A DNA stretch of 8,745 bases from Actinobacteria bacterium UBA912 (GTDB lineage: Bacteria > Actinomycetota > Coriobacteriia > Anaerosomatales > UBA912): the NCBI GenBank assembly GCA_002293965.1, contig DBEG01000067.1, positions 1 to 8,745 of the forward strand, read 5' to 3'. How positions within the stretch are numbered: position 1 is the stretch's first letter; each line of letters begins with the position of its first letter. The translations under genes were made by a program, and so were the position numbers. Below the pieces are notes generated by a model. The model did not search any database, had not been told where the DNA came from, and saw only the letters and a program-made list of their open reading frames with translations. This document shows positions 1 to 6,861 of this stretch, in pieces.

Positions 1-2
1 AT

Positions 3-365
3 CTAGTTCAGGTAGGTATCTGGAGCATGAAGCAGAGTAACATCCGGCGCAAAGGGGCATACGGCCAAAGAGTTCGGCTGGCCGTTTGCGGTAAGATTGG
101 TGCCCTCCAAGGGATCCACAGCGATGTCGATACGCTCGCCTCCGGAGCCAACCTCCTCGCCGATAAAAAGCATCGGAGCCTCGTCTCTCTCCCCTTCTCC
201 GATCACAATCCGGCCGGAGATATCGAGGCCGTTAAATGAGGCGCGCATCGCTTCGACCGCAGCTCTGTCGGCAGCGTGCTTGTCACCCTTGCCCATCCAT
301 CGACCTGCGGCCAGCGCTGCGGCTTCGGTAACCTCGAGCATCTCAACGATCCTTGTGCTTCGCAT
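3..365 (-). CDS. glpX: Class II fructose-1,6-bisphosphatase GlpX, N-terminal third, ended by an in-frame TAG
   Basis: The family hydrolyses fructose-1,6-bisphosphate to fructose-6-phosphate in gluconeogenesis, in the cytoplasm. Seen here: 120 residues that match the N-terminus of GlpX throughout, with Asp33 in GDKHAAD, GEGERDEAPML at 56-66 and the Li-sensitive phosphatase metal motif DPLEGT at 84-89. The start ATG has a strong AGGAGG seven bases upstream, and that site overlaps the rsmB stop codon, so translation is probably coupled. The family is about 320-340 residues long, so roughly two thirds is missing. The frame ends at TAG (positions 5-3) just after APDTYLN, where E. coli and Bacillus GlpX continue with Lys and then Ile/Leu. 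The two bases left after the stop (AT) still fit an Ile codon. It is therefore a nonsense mutation, a sequence error near a contig edge, or a recoded stop. The family call is secure; whether the gene is functional is not. Confidence 0.88.
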   Translation of the reverse strand: MRSTRIVEMLEVTEAAALAAGRWMGKGDKHAADRAAVEAMRASFNGLDISGRIVIGEGERDEAPMLFIGEEVGSGGERIDIAVDPLEGTNLTANGQPNSLAVCPFAPDVTLLHAPDTYLN

Positions 366-372
366 AACTCGT

Positions 373-379
373 CCTCCTT
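373..379 (-). promoter_or_regulatory. glpX ribosome binding site overlapping the rsmB stop
   Basis: The minus strand reads AAGGAGG here, seven bases before the glpX ATG. Its first two A residues are the last two bases of the rsmB TAA. This fixes the glpX start and suggests that ribosomes finishing rsmB feed glpX initiation. Confidence 0.8.
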
Positions 380-1754
380 ACAATGCCGTCGGCAGCGGCT
401 TTCTCCTGAGCGCCGCCGCAAAATGACCATCGGGACCGTCAGTTGACGGCCACGTCGCAAACACTCCCTCTTGTGCCGCCGAGGAGATCAAACTCCACTC
501 GGCCGGCAGCAGAAGGTCTACCTTCACAAACTCCTCCCCGGTGCTCGTAGAGAGAAAATCATCCACGACCTGGTCGTTCTCCTCGGAAAAGACCGTACAC
601 GTCGAGTACACCACGAAACCCCCGGGCCGGACAAGTCTGGCGGCAGAGTCGAGCAGCTTTGCGCCCAGAGCAGCCAACCGCGAGATATCGGCGGTGTTCA
701 TCCGCCAACGCTTTTCGGGATTGCGACGCAAGGTGCCTGCCCCACTGCACGGCGCGTCGACGAAGGCGACGTCGACCGGTCCTCCTGTCGCCGAGATCAG
801 CTCATCGAAGTCGGTGGCATCAGCGCGTATCGCCGTTACCTTAGGGACGCCAAGATCACGCATCCGGTTGCGCAGCACCTCAACCTTGAACTCGTGTAGG
901 TCAACCGCGATGATCTCGGCCAGGCCGCCTTTCCGAAGCGCGTTGGCCTGCATCAGCAAGGTCTTGCTCCCTCTACCGGCGCCGATGTCGGCGACTCGCA
1001 TTCCCGGCTCGATCGGCGCCATCGCCACAATCGCCTGCGCCGCCATATCGACTACCACTCCGCGACCAGCCGCAATCGCAGTCGAGGCAAGCGCAAGCGC
1101 TGGCGGATCACAGCGGAAACACCCGGGAGGGCCACACTTGAGCAGATCGGCACCGGATTCGCGCACCATCTCGATAAGCGCATCTTCCTCGCCGAGAAAC
1201 GGGTTGTGCGAGACGTAAACAGGAGCCGAGGAGGCGTGTGCATCCATGAAATCCATCGCACATTGAACGCCTGACTTTGCAGCCAGACGATCAGCAAGCC
1301 ACCCGGGAAAGCCCCTTAGGCGAGCGCGGGCTGAAAGCTCCACTTCCGGATCTCCAAAGGGAAAGTCTGGCGCGTCCTTTGCGACCTTGCGAAGAACGGC
1401 GTTGGCCAGCGCCTTTGCGCGCGGGTTCACCGCCCCTGCCAGTTCCACAGCCTGATGCACCGCCGCGTGCGCGGGTGTATCGAGGAAGAGCAGCTCATAG
1501 GTCGCAATCCGAAGCACATCCATTAATTGCGGCTGGAGTCTGTCGGGGGCGCTAAGGTGACGGGCGAGAATCTCGTCGAGCACGCCTCCCATCTCGAGAG
1601 TTCCTAGAGCAAGCCGGGTCGCAAGAGCAATTTCCCGCGTTTCCGCGGTGCTCCCTTTAAGCTCCGAGGCAAGCGCCTCGTGGGCCCATGCGCCGTCGCG
1701 CCTAACTCTGCCGACCACTTTCAGTGCTATCTTGCGCGCGTAGGTACCGCTCAT
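378..1754 (-). CDS. rsmB: 16S rRNA (cytosine-967-C5)-methyltransferase RsmB (Sun/Fmu)
   Basis: The family uses SAM to methylate C967 of 16S rRNA during small-subunit assembly. The 458-residue product has a NusB-like helical RNA-binding domain at about 1-130 and a Rossmann methyltransferase domain from about 230 to 455. Both catalytic cysteines are present: Cys336 in DAPCSGAG (333-340) and Cys386 in YSTC. SAM motif I reads ADIGAGRGSKT (255-265), where the family usually has a D.CAAPGGKT-like sequence, so this loop is divergent although the Gly-rich turn and Lys-Thr remain. The start chosen is the ATG whose ATGA overlaps the fmt stop, a standard coupled arrangement. An in-frame ATG five codons upstream (1769) has GAGG four bases before it and is a real alternative. 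A much longer reading to 1856 would add a basic, low-complexity N-terminus inside fmt and is unlikely. It lies between fmt and glpX in one tight run. Confidence 0.93.
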   Translation of the reverse strand: MSGTYARKIALKVVGRVRRDGAWAHEALASELKGSTAETREIALATRLALGTLEMGGVLDEILARHLSAPDRLQPQLMDVLRIATYELLFLDTPAHAAVHQAVELAGAVNPRAKALANAVLRKVAKDAPDFPFGDPEVELSARARLRGFPGWLADRLAAKSGVQCAMDFMDAHASSAPVYVSHNPFLGEEDALIEMVRESGADLLKCGPPGCFRCDPPALALASTAIAAGRGVVVDMAAQAIVAMAPIEPGMRVADIGAGRGSKTLLMQANALRKGGLAEIIAVDLHEFKVEVLRNRMRDLGVPKVTAIRADATDFDELISATGGPVDVAFVDAPCSGAGTLRRNPEKRWRMNTADISRLAALGAKLLDSAARLVRPGGFVVYSTCTVFSEENDQVVDDFLSTSTGEEFVKVDLLLPAEWSLISSAAQEGVFATWPSTDGPDGHFAAALRRKPLPTAL

Positions 1755-2674
1755 GACACCGACGACCATCTTTCCTCGGCCGAGATGCGACGACCGCAAG
1801 CGAACGCTCCTCCATCCACCGGCGCCTTTCCTGCCGCCTTCACCCTGTCGAGCCATAGTGCGTCGTCGGCAAAGCCTGCCAACAGGCCGCCGGAGACCAC
1901 CTTTAGCTCACCCGCGCCGATCTTCTCTTCAGCGATACGCGCACGCGCGACCTCGACAGGGCACTCCCCGATCATCATCTTGGCGCGCGCACTTGCCGAG
2001 GAGACCCGTATTCGCCGCAGGGCCTCGGTGGCAAAGAGTCCTGGCTCGAGTCTCACGTCATCATCGGTGATCTTTCCGGCGTACGTGGCCTTCGAGTCAT
2101 CCTGCGGCGACCAGCTTAGCGTTTGCGCTCGAAGCTCGGAGAGCGTCTCGATCAATGCCTCAGCGCCGAGAAGAGAAAGCTCAGCAGTAAGCTCGTCGAG
2201 ATACTTGTCCGCCACACGAGTCGAGCGCACAGCAGCGGTCGGGCCGGTATCGAGACCCTCCTCCATCAGCATGATCGTAACGCCGGTAATCTCGTCGCCT
2301 TCAAGGATGGCTCGATGCACTGGGGCCGCTCCGCGGTGCCGGGGCAACAACGAGGCGTGGACATTTATGCAGCCAAGTGGCGGAATCTCGAGCACCTCGG
2401 CAGGAAGGATGAGTCCGTATGCGGCCACACAGATAGCATCCGGCGCGTACTTTCGCAAAGTCGCCGTCGCACTCTCGCTTCGAAGTGTTTGCGGCTGCTC
2501 TACCGGAATTCCATGTGCAAGCGCAACGGTTTTGACCGGAGTCGACACCAGGTTCTTGCCGCGACCACGGACGCAATCCGGCCTGGTGTAAACCGCGACA
2601 ACCTCGTGATGGTCGCAAAGCGCCTCAAGTGAAGGTACGGCAAACTCAGGTGAGCCCATAAACAAGACGCGCAT
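1751..2674 (-). CDS. fmt: Methionyl-tRNA formyltransferase
   Basis: The enzyme transfers a formyl group from 10-formyl-tetrahydrofolate to Met-tRNA(fMet), making the bacterial initiator tRNA. The 307 residues fit the usual length of 305-315. The N-terminal Rossmann domain starts MRVLFMGSPEFAVPSLEAL. The formyltransferase signature is at about 104-144, with the catalytic triad Asn104, His106 (NVHASLLPRHRGAAP) and Asp142 (EEGLDTGP). AYGLILP is at 85-91. The C-terminal OB-fold-like tRNA-binding domain follows from about 205. The ATG is preceded by GAGGGG with a five-base gap. The gene lies 23 bases downstream of def, the enzyme that later removes the same formyl group, and its TGA overlaps the ATG of rsmB. 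The basic loop RPDCVRGRGKN at 31-41 matches the loop that contacts the tRNA acceptor in this family. Nothing is broken or missing. Confidence 0.96.
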   Translation of the reverse strand: MRVLFMGSPEFAVPSLEALCDHHEVVAVYTRPDCVRGRGKNLVSTPVKTVALAHGIPVEQPQTLRSESATATLRKYAPDAICVAAYGLILPAEVLEIPPLGCINVHASLLPRHRGAAPVHRAILEGDEITGVTIMLMEEGLDTGPTAAVRSTRVADKYLDELTAELSLLGAEALIETLSELRAQTLSWSPQDDSKATYAGKITDDDVRLEPGLFATEALRRIRVSSASARAKMMIGECPVEVARARIAEEKIGAGELKVVSGGLLAGFADDALWLDRVKAAGKAPVDGGAFACGRRISAEERWSSVS

Positions 2675-2697
2675 GTAAGCCCCTCAAACTTTCAGCG

Positions 2698-3186
2698 TCA
2701 TCGGGATTGTATCAACTCGTTGTACCTTCTGATCGCGGCCTTTCGATCCTCTAGTGTGGCGCGATCCAGGATCAGTACGCCATCAAGGTGATCGATCTCG
2801 TGCTGCAACACTCTGGCTAGCAGCTCGTCCGCCTCGATTCTTATGGTGTTTCCGGAGATGTCCTCGGCCTCACACGTCACCGAGGCCGACCTCTCGATAG
2901 GCACATCGACTCCGGGAACCGACAGACACCCCTCCTCAACCAAAACCTTCTCCGAGGAGCAGGCCACGATCCGCGGGTTGCACAACGCGACAAGCTCCTC
3001 GCCAAGATCGTAGACCATTACCCTTTTGAGGACACCGATCTGGGTTGCAGCCAGGCCGATACCCTGAGCGGCATACATAGCCTTGGCCATGGTGGCGATC
3101 AAGCGCTTCAGATCGGGATCGCGCTTCGGATCCACCTCTGTCGCCGCTTCTTTCAGTGCTGGGCTTGGATAACTGACGATGTTCAT
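2698..3186 (-). CDS. def: Peptide deformylase
   Basis: This metalloenzyme (usually Fe2+) removes the N-formyl group from nascent proteins at the ribosome exit. All three family motifs are present in the 162-residue product: GIGLAATQ (42-49), EEGCLSVPG (84-92) and QHEIDHLDG (128-136). Metal ligands are Cys87, His129 and His133, and Glu130 is the catalytic acid/base. The length is typical. The start MNIVSYPSPALKEAA matches family N-termini, and no better in-frame start is visible. The nearest purine-rich stretch (AGGAAAGG) ends 13 bases before the ATG, which is too far for a good Shine-Dalgarno. A TACAAT hexamer ends seven bases before the ATG, so a leaderless transcript is possible. It follows priA after a 40-base gap and precedes fmt by 23 bases. 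Confidence 0.96.
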   Translation of the reverse strand: MNIVSYPSPALKEAATEVDPKRDPDLKRLIATMAKAMYAAQGIGLAATQIGVLKRVMVYDLGEELVALCNPRIVACSSEKVLVEEGCLSVPGVDVPIERSASVTCEAEDISGNTIRIEADELLARVLQHEIDHLDGVLILDRATLEDRKAAIRRYNELIQSR

Positions 3187-3193
3187 GCGAAAT

Positions 3194-3222
3194 ATTGTAC
3201 CTTTCCTGCGCTTGCCTGCCGA
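3194..3222 (-). promoter_or_regulatory. Possible internal promoter for def-fmt-rsmB-glpX
   Basis: The minus strand has TCGGCA (3222-3217, four of six to TTGACA), a 17-base spacer and TACAAT (3199-3194, five of six to TATAAT). The expected start site falls on or next to the A of the def ATG, which would give a leaderless mRNA. This fits the lack of a well-placed Shine-Dalgarno. The hexamers are read by eye, so this is a hypothesis. Confidence 0.4.
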
Positions 3223-3226
3223 ATAC

Positions 3227-5482
3227 TCACAGAGTGTCTACTGGATCGACATCTATCGCCAGCTTTACGCCCTTGAAGCGAAACGTCCCTAAAGCCTCGC
3301 GCAATAGCTCCGGCAGTCCTTCCCTTGCCGAGGACTTCAGAAGAATCCGCCAGCGCCAGGCGCTCTTGACCCGCCTGATGGGAGATGGTCCCGGGCCAAG
3401 AACCTGCACATCCGCGCCGGCGCGCTCAGCAAGGACGCTTGCTGCCTGAATGGCCGCCTGCTGCACCGATTGCTCATCCGGACCCGAGAAGATGATATGC
3501 GCCAGTCGAGCAAAGGGCGGGTAGCCGAGCTCGGCCCTGGCCTGCTTTTCCTCGAAAAGGAAATCTTCCCGCCTCCCGCTAGCGACTGCCCTGATCGCAT
3601 GATGGCCAGGCCAGTAGCTCTGGATGACTACTCGACCCGCCTTGTCGCCTCGGCCAGCCCGGCCCGATACCTGCGCGAGCATCTGGTAGGTTCGCTCGGG
3701 AGCAAGGAAATCCGGAAAGCGCAGGGTCGTATCGGCGTTTAGCACCCCTACCAACGTGACCTCGGGGTAGTCTAGTCCCTTGGCGACCATCTGCGTCCCC
3801 AACAAAATACCGGTCTTTAGCGACTCGAACCTGGCCAGACAGCGCTCGTGACCGCCCTTCCCCCGGGTAGTATCCGCATCCATGCGAACTACCGGTAGCT
3901 GCGGAAAGCGCTCAGCAAGCTCCGCCTCCACCCGCTGTGTTCCCGCGCCGAATTTCCGCAGAAACACGCTGCCGCACTGAGGGCAAGCTGCGGGAACTGC
4001 CCTGTGTGCGCCGCAATAGTGGCAGGCCAGCACAGGATTCTGGTCATGATACGTCATCGATATCGAACACGATCCGCACATCGGCACATGGCCGCAGTTC
4101 CGACAGAGTAAGAATGAGGCGAAACCGCGCCGGTTCAGGAGCAGCACCGCTTTGTCCTTCTCCTCGGCGATCTTTTGAAGCGCCGAGATAAGCTCACGGG
4201 AGAACATTGAGCGATGCCCCTCGTCGAACTCTCGGGTCATATCAACGACGCTCACACTCGGCTGCGGTCTGTCCCCAACTCGCTTGGGCAGTGCAACCAG
4301 GGTGTAGCGACCGCTATCGACCCTGCTCAGAGTCTCCATTGATGGCGTCGCGCTTCCAAGCACCAACACGGCCCCTCTTGCCAGCGCCATGCGCTCAGCG
4401 ACTTCGCGAGCGTGATACCGTGGCGAGGAGCCCTGTTTGTAGGAGTTGTCGTGCTCTTCGTCAATAATGATAAGAGCGAGATCACGAACGGGCGCAAACA
4501 AGGCTGACCGCGCGCCAACCGCAATTTTCGCTTCGCCAGAGCGAAGTCGATCCCACTCATCGAACCTCTCGCCTGCCGACAGGCGACTGTGCAAGACTGC
4601 AACATCATCGCCAAATCGCGAACGAAAACGACCTACGGTCTGCGGGGTGAGCGATATCTCGGGAACCAGCGCTATCGAACCGTGGCCTGCTTGAAGCGCG
4701 GCCTCTATCGCTTGCAGGTACACCTCAGTCTTGCCCGATCCAGTCACCCCGTCGAGAACGAGAGTGCCGCGTCGGACGCGATATGCCGCCAAGATTGCGT
4801 CGAGCGCTTCTTGTTGCCCTTCTGTAAGCTCCGAGGGCCGATGCGCGGGATAGTCACGCGACTCCGGCCTTCGGTAACTTCGGCGAGTCTCGACAGCGAG
4901 AACACCGGCGCGCGTCAGGGTCGCGATCGCCGAAGACGCGCCTGACCCTATCATCGCCCGCAGCTCGACAGCGGAAAGCGGTCCCGCACGCAAGGCGTCC
5001 AGCAGTGCCCACTGATTTGTGGCAGCCCTGCTCGGCGTATAGGCCGAATCAACGATCGAAACCCAGCGCTCCTCCTTGGCCCGAGTTTGCGTAGCGCCAC
5101 CAGAGCGCGATGGGCTCTGCGCCGAGGCACTCGTACCGGAAGCCTTCGAGCGACCAGGCGGGAGAAAGAGTTTTACCGCTTCGGAAAGCGAGCAGACGTA
5201 CTCGTTGGCGATCCACTCGGCCAGATCCGCTGCCGACTCGTCTAAGCGTGGCCCGCCGAGAACCTCGCGAATCGGACTCGCGTCACAGTGCTGGGTGGAG
5301 GCGGAAAGGCCGCAAACCCAACCTGCGAGCTTGCGACCCGAAAACTCGACCAAAACGGGCGATCCGATCTCGATCTTGCCCGCCAAAGCCGAAGGTATCC
5401 GGTAGTCGAACGCACCAGATACCGCCCGGGCGGGCACATCGACGATCACACGAGCGAAACTCTTCTGAATACAATCATCCAT
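3227..5482 (-). CDS. priA: Primosomal protein N', replication restart helicase PriA
   Basis: PriA recognises stalled or repaired forks and reloads the replisome. The 751-residue product shows the full domain order. The 3'-end DNA-binding domain is at about 8-110. A Ser-rich linker spans about 111-137 and a winged-helix region about 150-205. The superfamily 2 helicase core has Walker A GVTGSGKT (245-252), DEEH (341-344), LGSATP (375-380) and QVSGRAGR (604-611). The zinc-binding insert has eight cysteines as four CxxC pairs (460/463, 469/472, 487/490, 500/503). A C-terminal domain ends near 751. All ATPase motifs are intact, unlike the motif-less PriA known from mycobacteria and Streptomyces. 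The start MDDCIQKSFARVIVDVP is chosen because family homology begins there. It overlaps the metK 3' end by eight bases and has no strong Shine-Dalgarno, so coupling to metK translation is likely. The longer frame to 5566 would lie inside metK. Confidence 0.95.
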   Translation of the reverse strand: MDDCIQKSFARVIVDVPARAVSGAFDYRIPSALAGKIEIGSPVLVEFSGRKLAGWVCGLSASTQHCDASPIREVLGGPRLDESAADLAEWIANEYVCSLSEAVKLFLPPGRSKASGTSASAQSPSRSGGATQTRAKEERWVSIVDSAYTPSRAATNQWALLDALRAGPLSAVELRAMIGSGASSAIATLTRAGVLAVETRRSYRRPESRDYPAHRPSELTEGQQEALDAILAAYRVRRGTLVLDGVTGSGKTEVYLQAIEAALQAGHGSIALVPEISLTPQTVGRFRSRFGDDVAVLHSRLSAGERFDEWDRLRSGEAKIAVGARSALFAPVRDLALIIIDEEHDNSYKQGSSPRYHAREVAERMALARGAVLVLGSATPSMETLSRVDSGRYTLVALPKRVGDRPQPSVSVVDMTREFDEGHRSMFSRELISALQKIAEEKDKAVLLLNRRGFASFLLCRNCGHVPMCGSCSISMTYHDQNPVLACHYCGAHRAVPAACPQCGSVFLRKFGAGTQRVEAELAERFPQLPVVRMDADTTRGKGGHERCLARFESLKTGILLGTQMVAKGLDYPEVTLVGVLNADTTLRFPDFLAPERTYQMLAQVSGRAGRGDKAGRVVIQSYWPGHHAIRAVASGRREDFLFEEKQARAELGYPPFARLAHIIFSGPDEQSVQQAAIQAASVLAERAGADVQVLGPGPSPIRRVKSAWRWRILLKSSAREGLPELLREALGTFRFKGVKLAIDVDPVDTL

Positions 5483-6734
5483 CAAGCCCGGCTGCCTCGG
5501 CGAGCGCCTGTGCCTTGTCCGTGCGCTCCCAAGTGAAATCCCTGTCTGCTCTGCCGAAGTGACCATAAGCAGCGGTCTTGCGATAGATTGGACGACGCAG
5601 ATCGAGATCGCGAATTATCGCTCCCGGCCGAAGATCGAATACCGAAGCGATCGCCGCCTCTATGTTCTTTTCGGACACCTTGGCTGTGCCGAAGGTCTCC
5701 ACAAAAACCGAAAGAGGATGCGAAACGCCTATCGCGTAAGCCAGCTGTATCTCACAACGGTCGGCGAGTTCGGCCGCGACCACATTTTTCGCGACCCATC
5801 TGGCCGCATAGGCAGCGGAGCGATCGACCTTCGTGCAGTCCTTGCCGGAGAACGCGCCTCCGCCATGCCTTCCCATGCCGCCATACGTGTCGACGATAAT
5901 CTTGCGGCCGGTAAGCCCGGTATCTCCCATCGGGCCTCCGATAACAAAGCGCCCGGTGGGGTTGACGTATATCTCGGAATTTTCATGGTTTATGTTCTCA
6001 AGCTCAAGGACGGGCTTTATGACGTGCTCGATCAGATCCGGCCTCAGCAGGTCCTCGATGTCGACTCCATCGGCGTGCTGTGTGGAGATCAGGACCTTAT
6101 CAACCGCGACCGGAACATCATCAACGTAACGTACGGTGACCTGAGTCTTGCCGTCAGGGCGAAGGTACGGCAACACTCCACCCTTACGCACAGCCGTAAG
6201 CCTTTCTGCGAGGCGGTGCGCAAGGTAGATCGGCATCGGCATGAACTGCGAGGTCTCGCGGCAGGCGTACCCGAACATCATGCCCTGATCGCCCGCGCCG
6301 ATGGTGTCGAGCGGATCCGAGTGCATCCCGTGTTGCACCTCGAACGACTCGTCGACTCCCATGGCGATATCCGCACTCTGCTCATGTATCGAGGTTACGA
6401 CTCCGCATGTCTCGTGGTCGAAGCCGTATTTGGCTCGGGTGTATCCGATATCGGCGATGACCTCACGCACGATTGAAGGAACATCCACATAAGCGTGGGT
6501 GCGTATCTCGCCGGACACCACCACAAGTCCGGTGGTGATGAGTGTCTCGCAAGCCACCCTGACATACTCGGGACTTGCAGGCTGACCCGTCGGCGAGACG
6601 AAGCCTGCATCGGCCAGCTCGGTTTCGCGCTGAATGATAGCGTCGAGAATGGCGTCGGACACCTGGTCGCAAATCTTGTCCGGATGTCCTTCGGTGACCG
6701 ACTCGGAAGTGAACAGGTAATCGCGCTTGGCCAT
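5475..6734 (-). CDS. metK: S-adenosylmethionine synthetase (methionine adenosyltransferase)
   Basis: The enzyme condenses ATP and L-methionine to S-adenosylmethionine, the cell's main methyl donor. The 419-residue product has the expected signatures: EGHPDKICDQ (15-24, with His17), the ATP-binding signature GAGDQGMMFGYA (146-157) and the glycine-rich phosphate-binding loop GGGAFSGKDCTKVDRSAA (291-308). It is slightly longer than the common 380-405, with extra residues at about 44-56 (FVSPTGQPASPEY) and the DPLDT segment before GAGDQ. The start MAKRDYLFTSESVTEGHP is fixed by homology and by AAGGAGGG four bases upstream of the ATG. An upstream in-frame extension to 6866 would translate the riboswitch expression platform and is rejected. 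It is the first gene of the minus-strand run and is preceded by a SAM-I riboswitch, so its own product should switch it off. Confidence 0.97.
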   Translation of the reverse strand: MAKRDYLFTSESVTEGHPDKICDQVSDAILDAIIQRETELADAGFVSPTGQPASPEYVRVACETLITTGLVVVSGEIRTHAYVDVPSIVREVIADIGYTRAKYGFDHETCGVVTSIHEQSADIAMGVDESFEVQHGMHSDPLDTIGAGDQGMMFGYACRETSQFMPMPIYLAHRLAERLTAVRKGGVLPYLRPDGKTQVTVRYVDDVPVAVDKVLISTQHADGVDIEDLLRPDLIEHVIKPVLELENINHENSEIYVNPTGRFVIGGPMGDTGLTGRKIIVDTYGGMGRHGGGAFSGKDCTKVDRSAAYAARWVAKNVVAAELADRCEIQLAYAIGVSHPLSVFVETFGTAKVSEKNIEAAIASVFDLRPGAIIRDLDLRRPIYRKTAAYGHFGRADRDFTWERTDKAQALAEAAGLDG

Positions 6735-6738
6735 GTGC

Positions 6739-6744
6739 CCTCCT
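6739..6744 (-). promoter_or_regulatory. metK ribosome binding site
   Basis: AGGAGG on the minus strand lies four bases before the metK ATG at 6734. It decides the start in favour of the MAKRDYLF form. It lies 45 bases downstream of the riboswitch terminator T-tract, outside that hairpin, which fits transcriptional rather than translational control. Confidence 0.85.
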
Positions 6745-6788
6745 TGTGTTGACAGCAATTGCTCGAATCCGCTCGAAACGATTTGACG

Positions 6789-6825
6789 CAAAAAACAAAC
6801 ACCCCTGCCTGGGCTGGACAAGGGT
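6789..6825 (-). terminator. Intrinsic terminator of the metK SAM riboswitch (expression platform)
   Basis: On the minus strand, ACCCTTG (6825-6819) pairs with CAGGGGT (6807-6801): seven base pairs with one G-U, enclosing an 11-base loop that can add a CC/GG pairing. It is followed by a T-rich tract, TTTGTTTTTT (6799-6790). The 5' arm CCCTTGTC (6824-6817) can instead pair over eight positions, two of them wobble, with GATGAGGG (6867-6860), which contains most of the 3' strand of aptamer stem P1. The two structures exclude each other: SAM-bound P1 leaves the 5' arm free to terminate, while loss of P1 allows the antiterminator. A small perfect hairpin (CGGTAG-AAC-CTACCG, 6850-6836) lies between them. 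Confidence 0.85.
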
Positions 6826-6861
6826 CTCGCTACACCGGTAGGTTCTACCGAAAGCTCTTCC

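Noticed and set aside
541..1218. 225-codon open frame on the plus strand antisense to rsmB
   Set aside because: Its composition is typical of a shadow frame and no protein family is recognised.
1755..1856. N-terminal extension of rsmB to 1856
   Set aside because: It is Gly/Arg-rich, lies inside fmt, and has no family similarity. Shadow coding of fmt explains it.
1680..2591. 303-codon open frame on the plus strand antisense to fmt
   Set aside because: It is Ser/Arg/Pro-rich with no recognisable domain and opposite a clearly real fmt. Long antisense frames are common in GC-rich coding DNA.
2631..2643. Shared 13-mer GAAGGTACGGCAA, also at 6161-6173
   Set aside because: Both copies are inside conserved coding sequence (fmt and metK), have no other copies seen and no flanking symmetry, so chance is likely.
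5483..5566. N-terminal extension of priA by 28 residues
   Set aside because: It lies wholly inside the metK 3' end, is basic and shows no PriA homology. Homology begins near MDDCIQKSFARVIVD.
5559..6476. 305-codon open frame on the plus strand antisense to metK
   Set aside because: No recognisable motif or ribosome binding site was seen, and it is a mirror frame of the strongly conserved metK.
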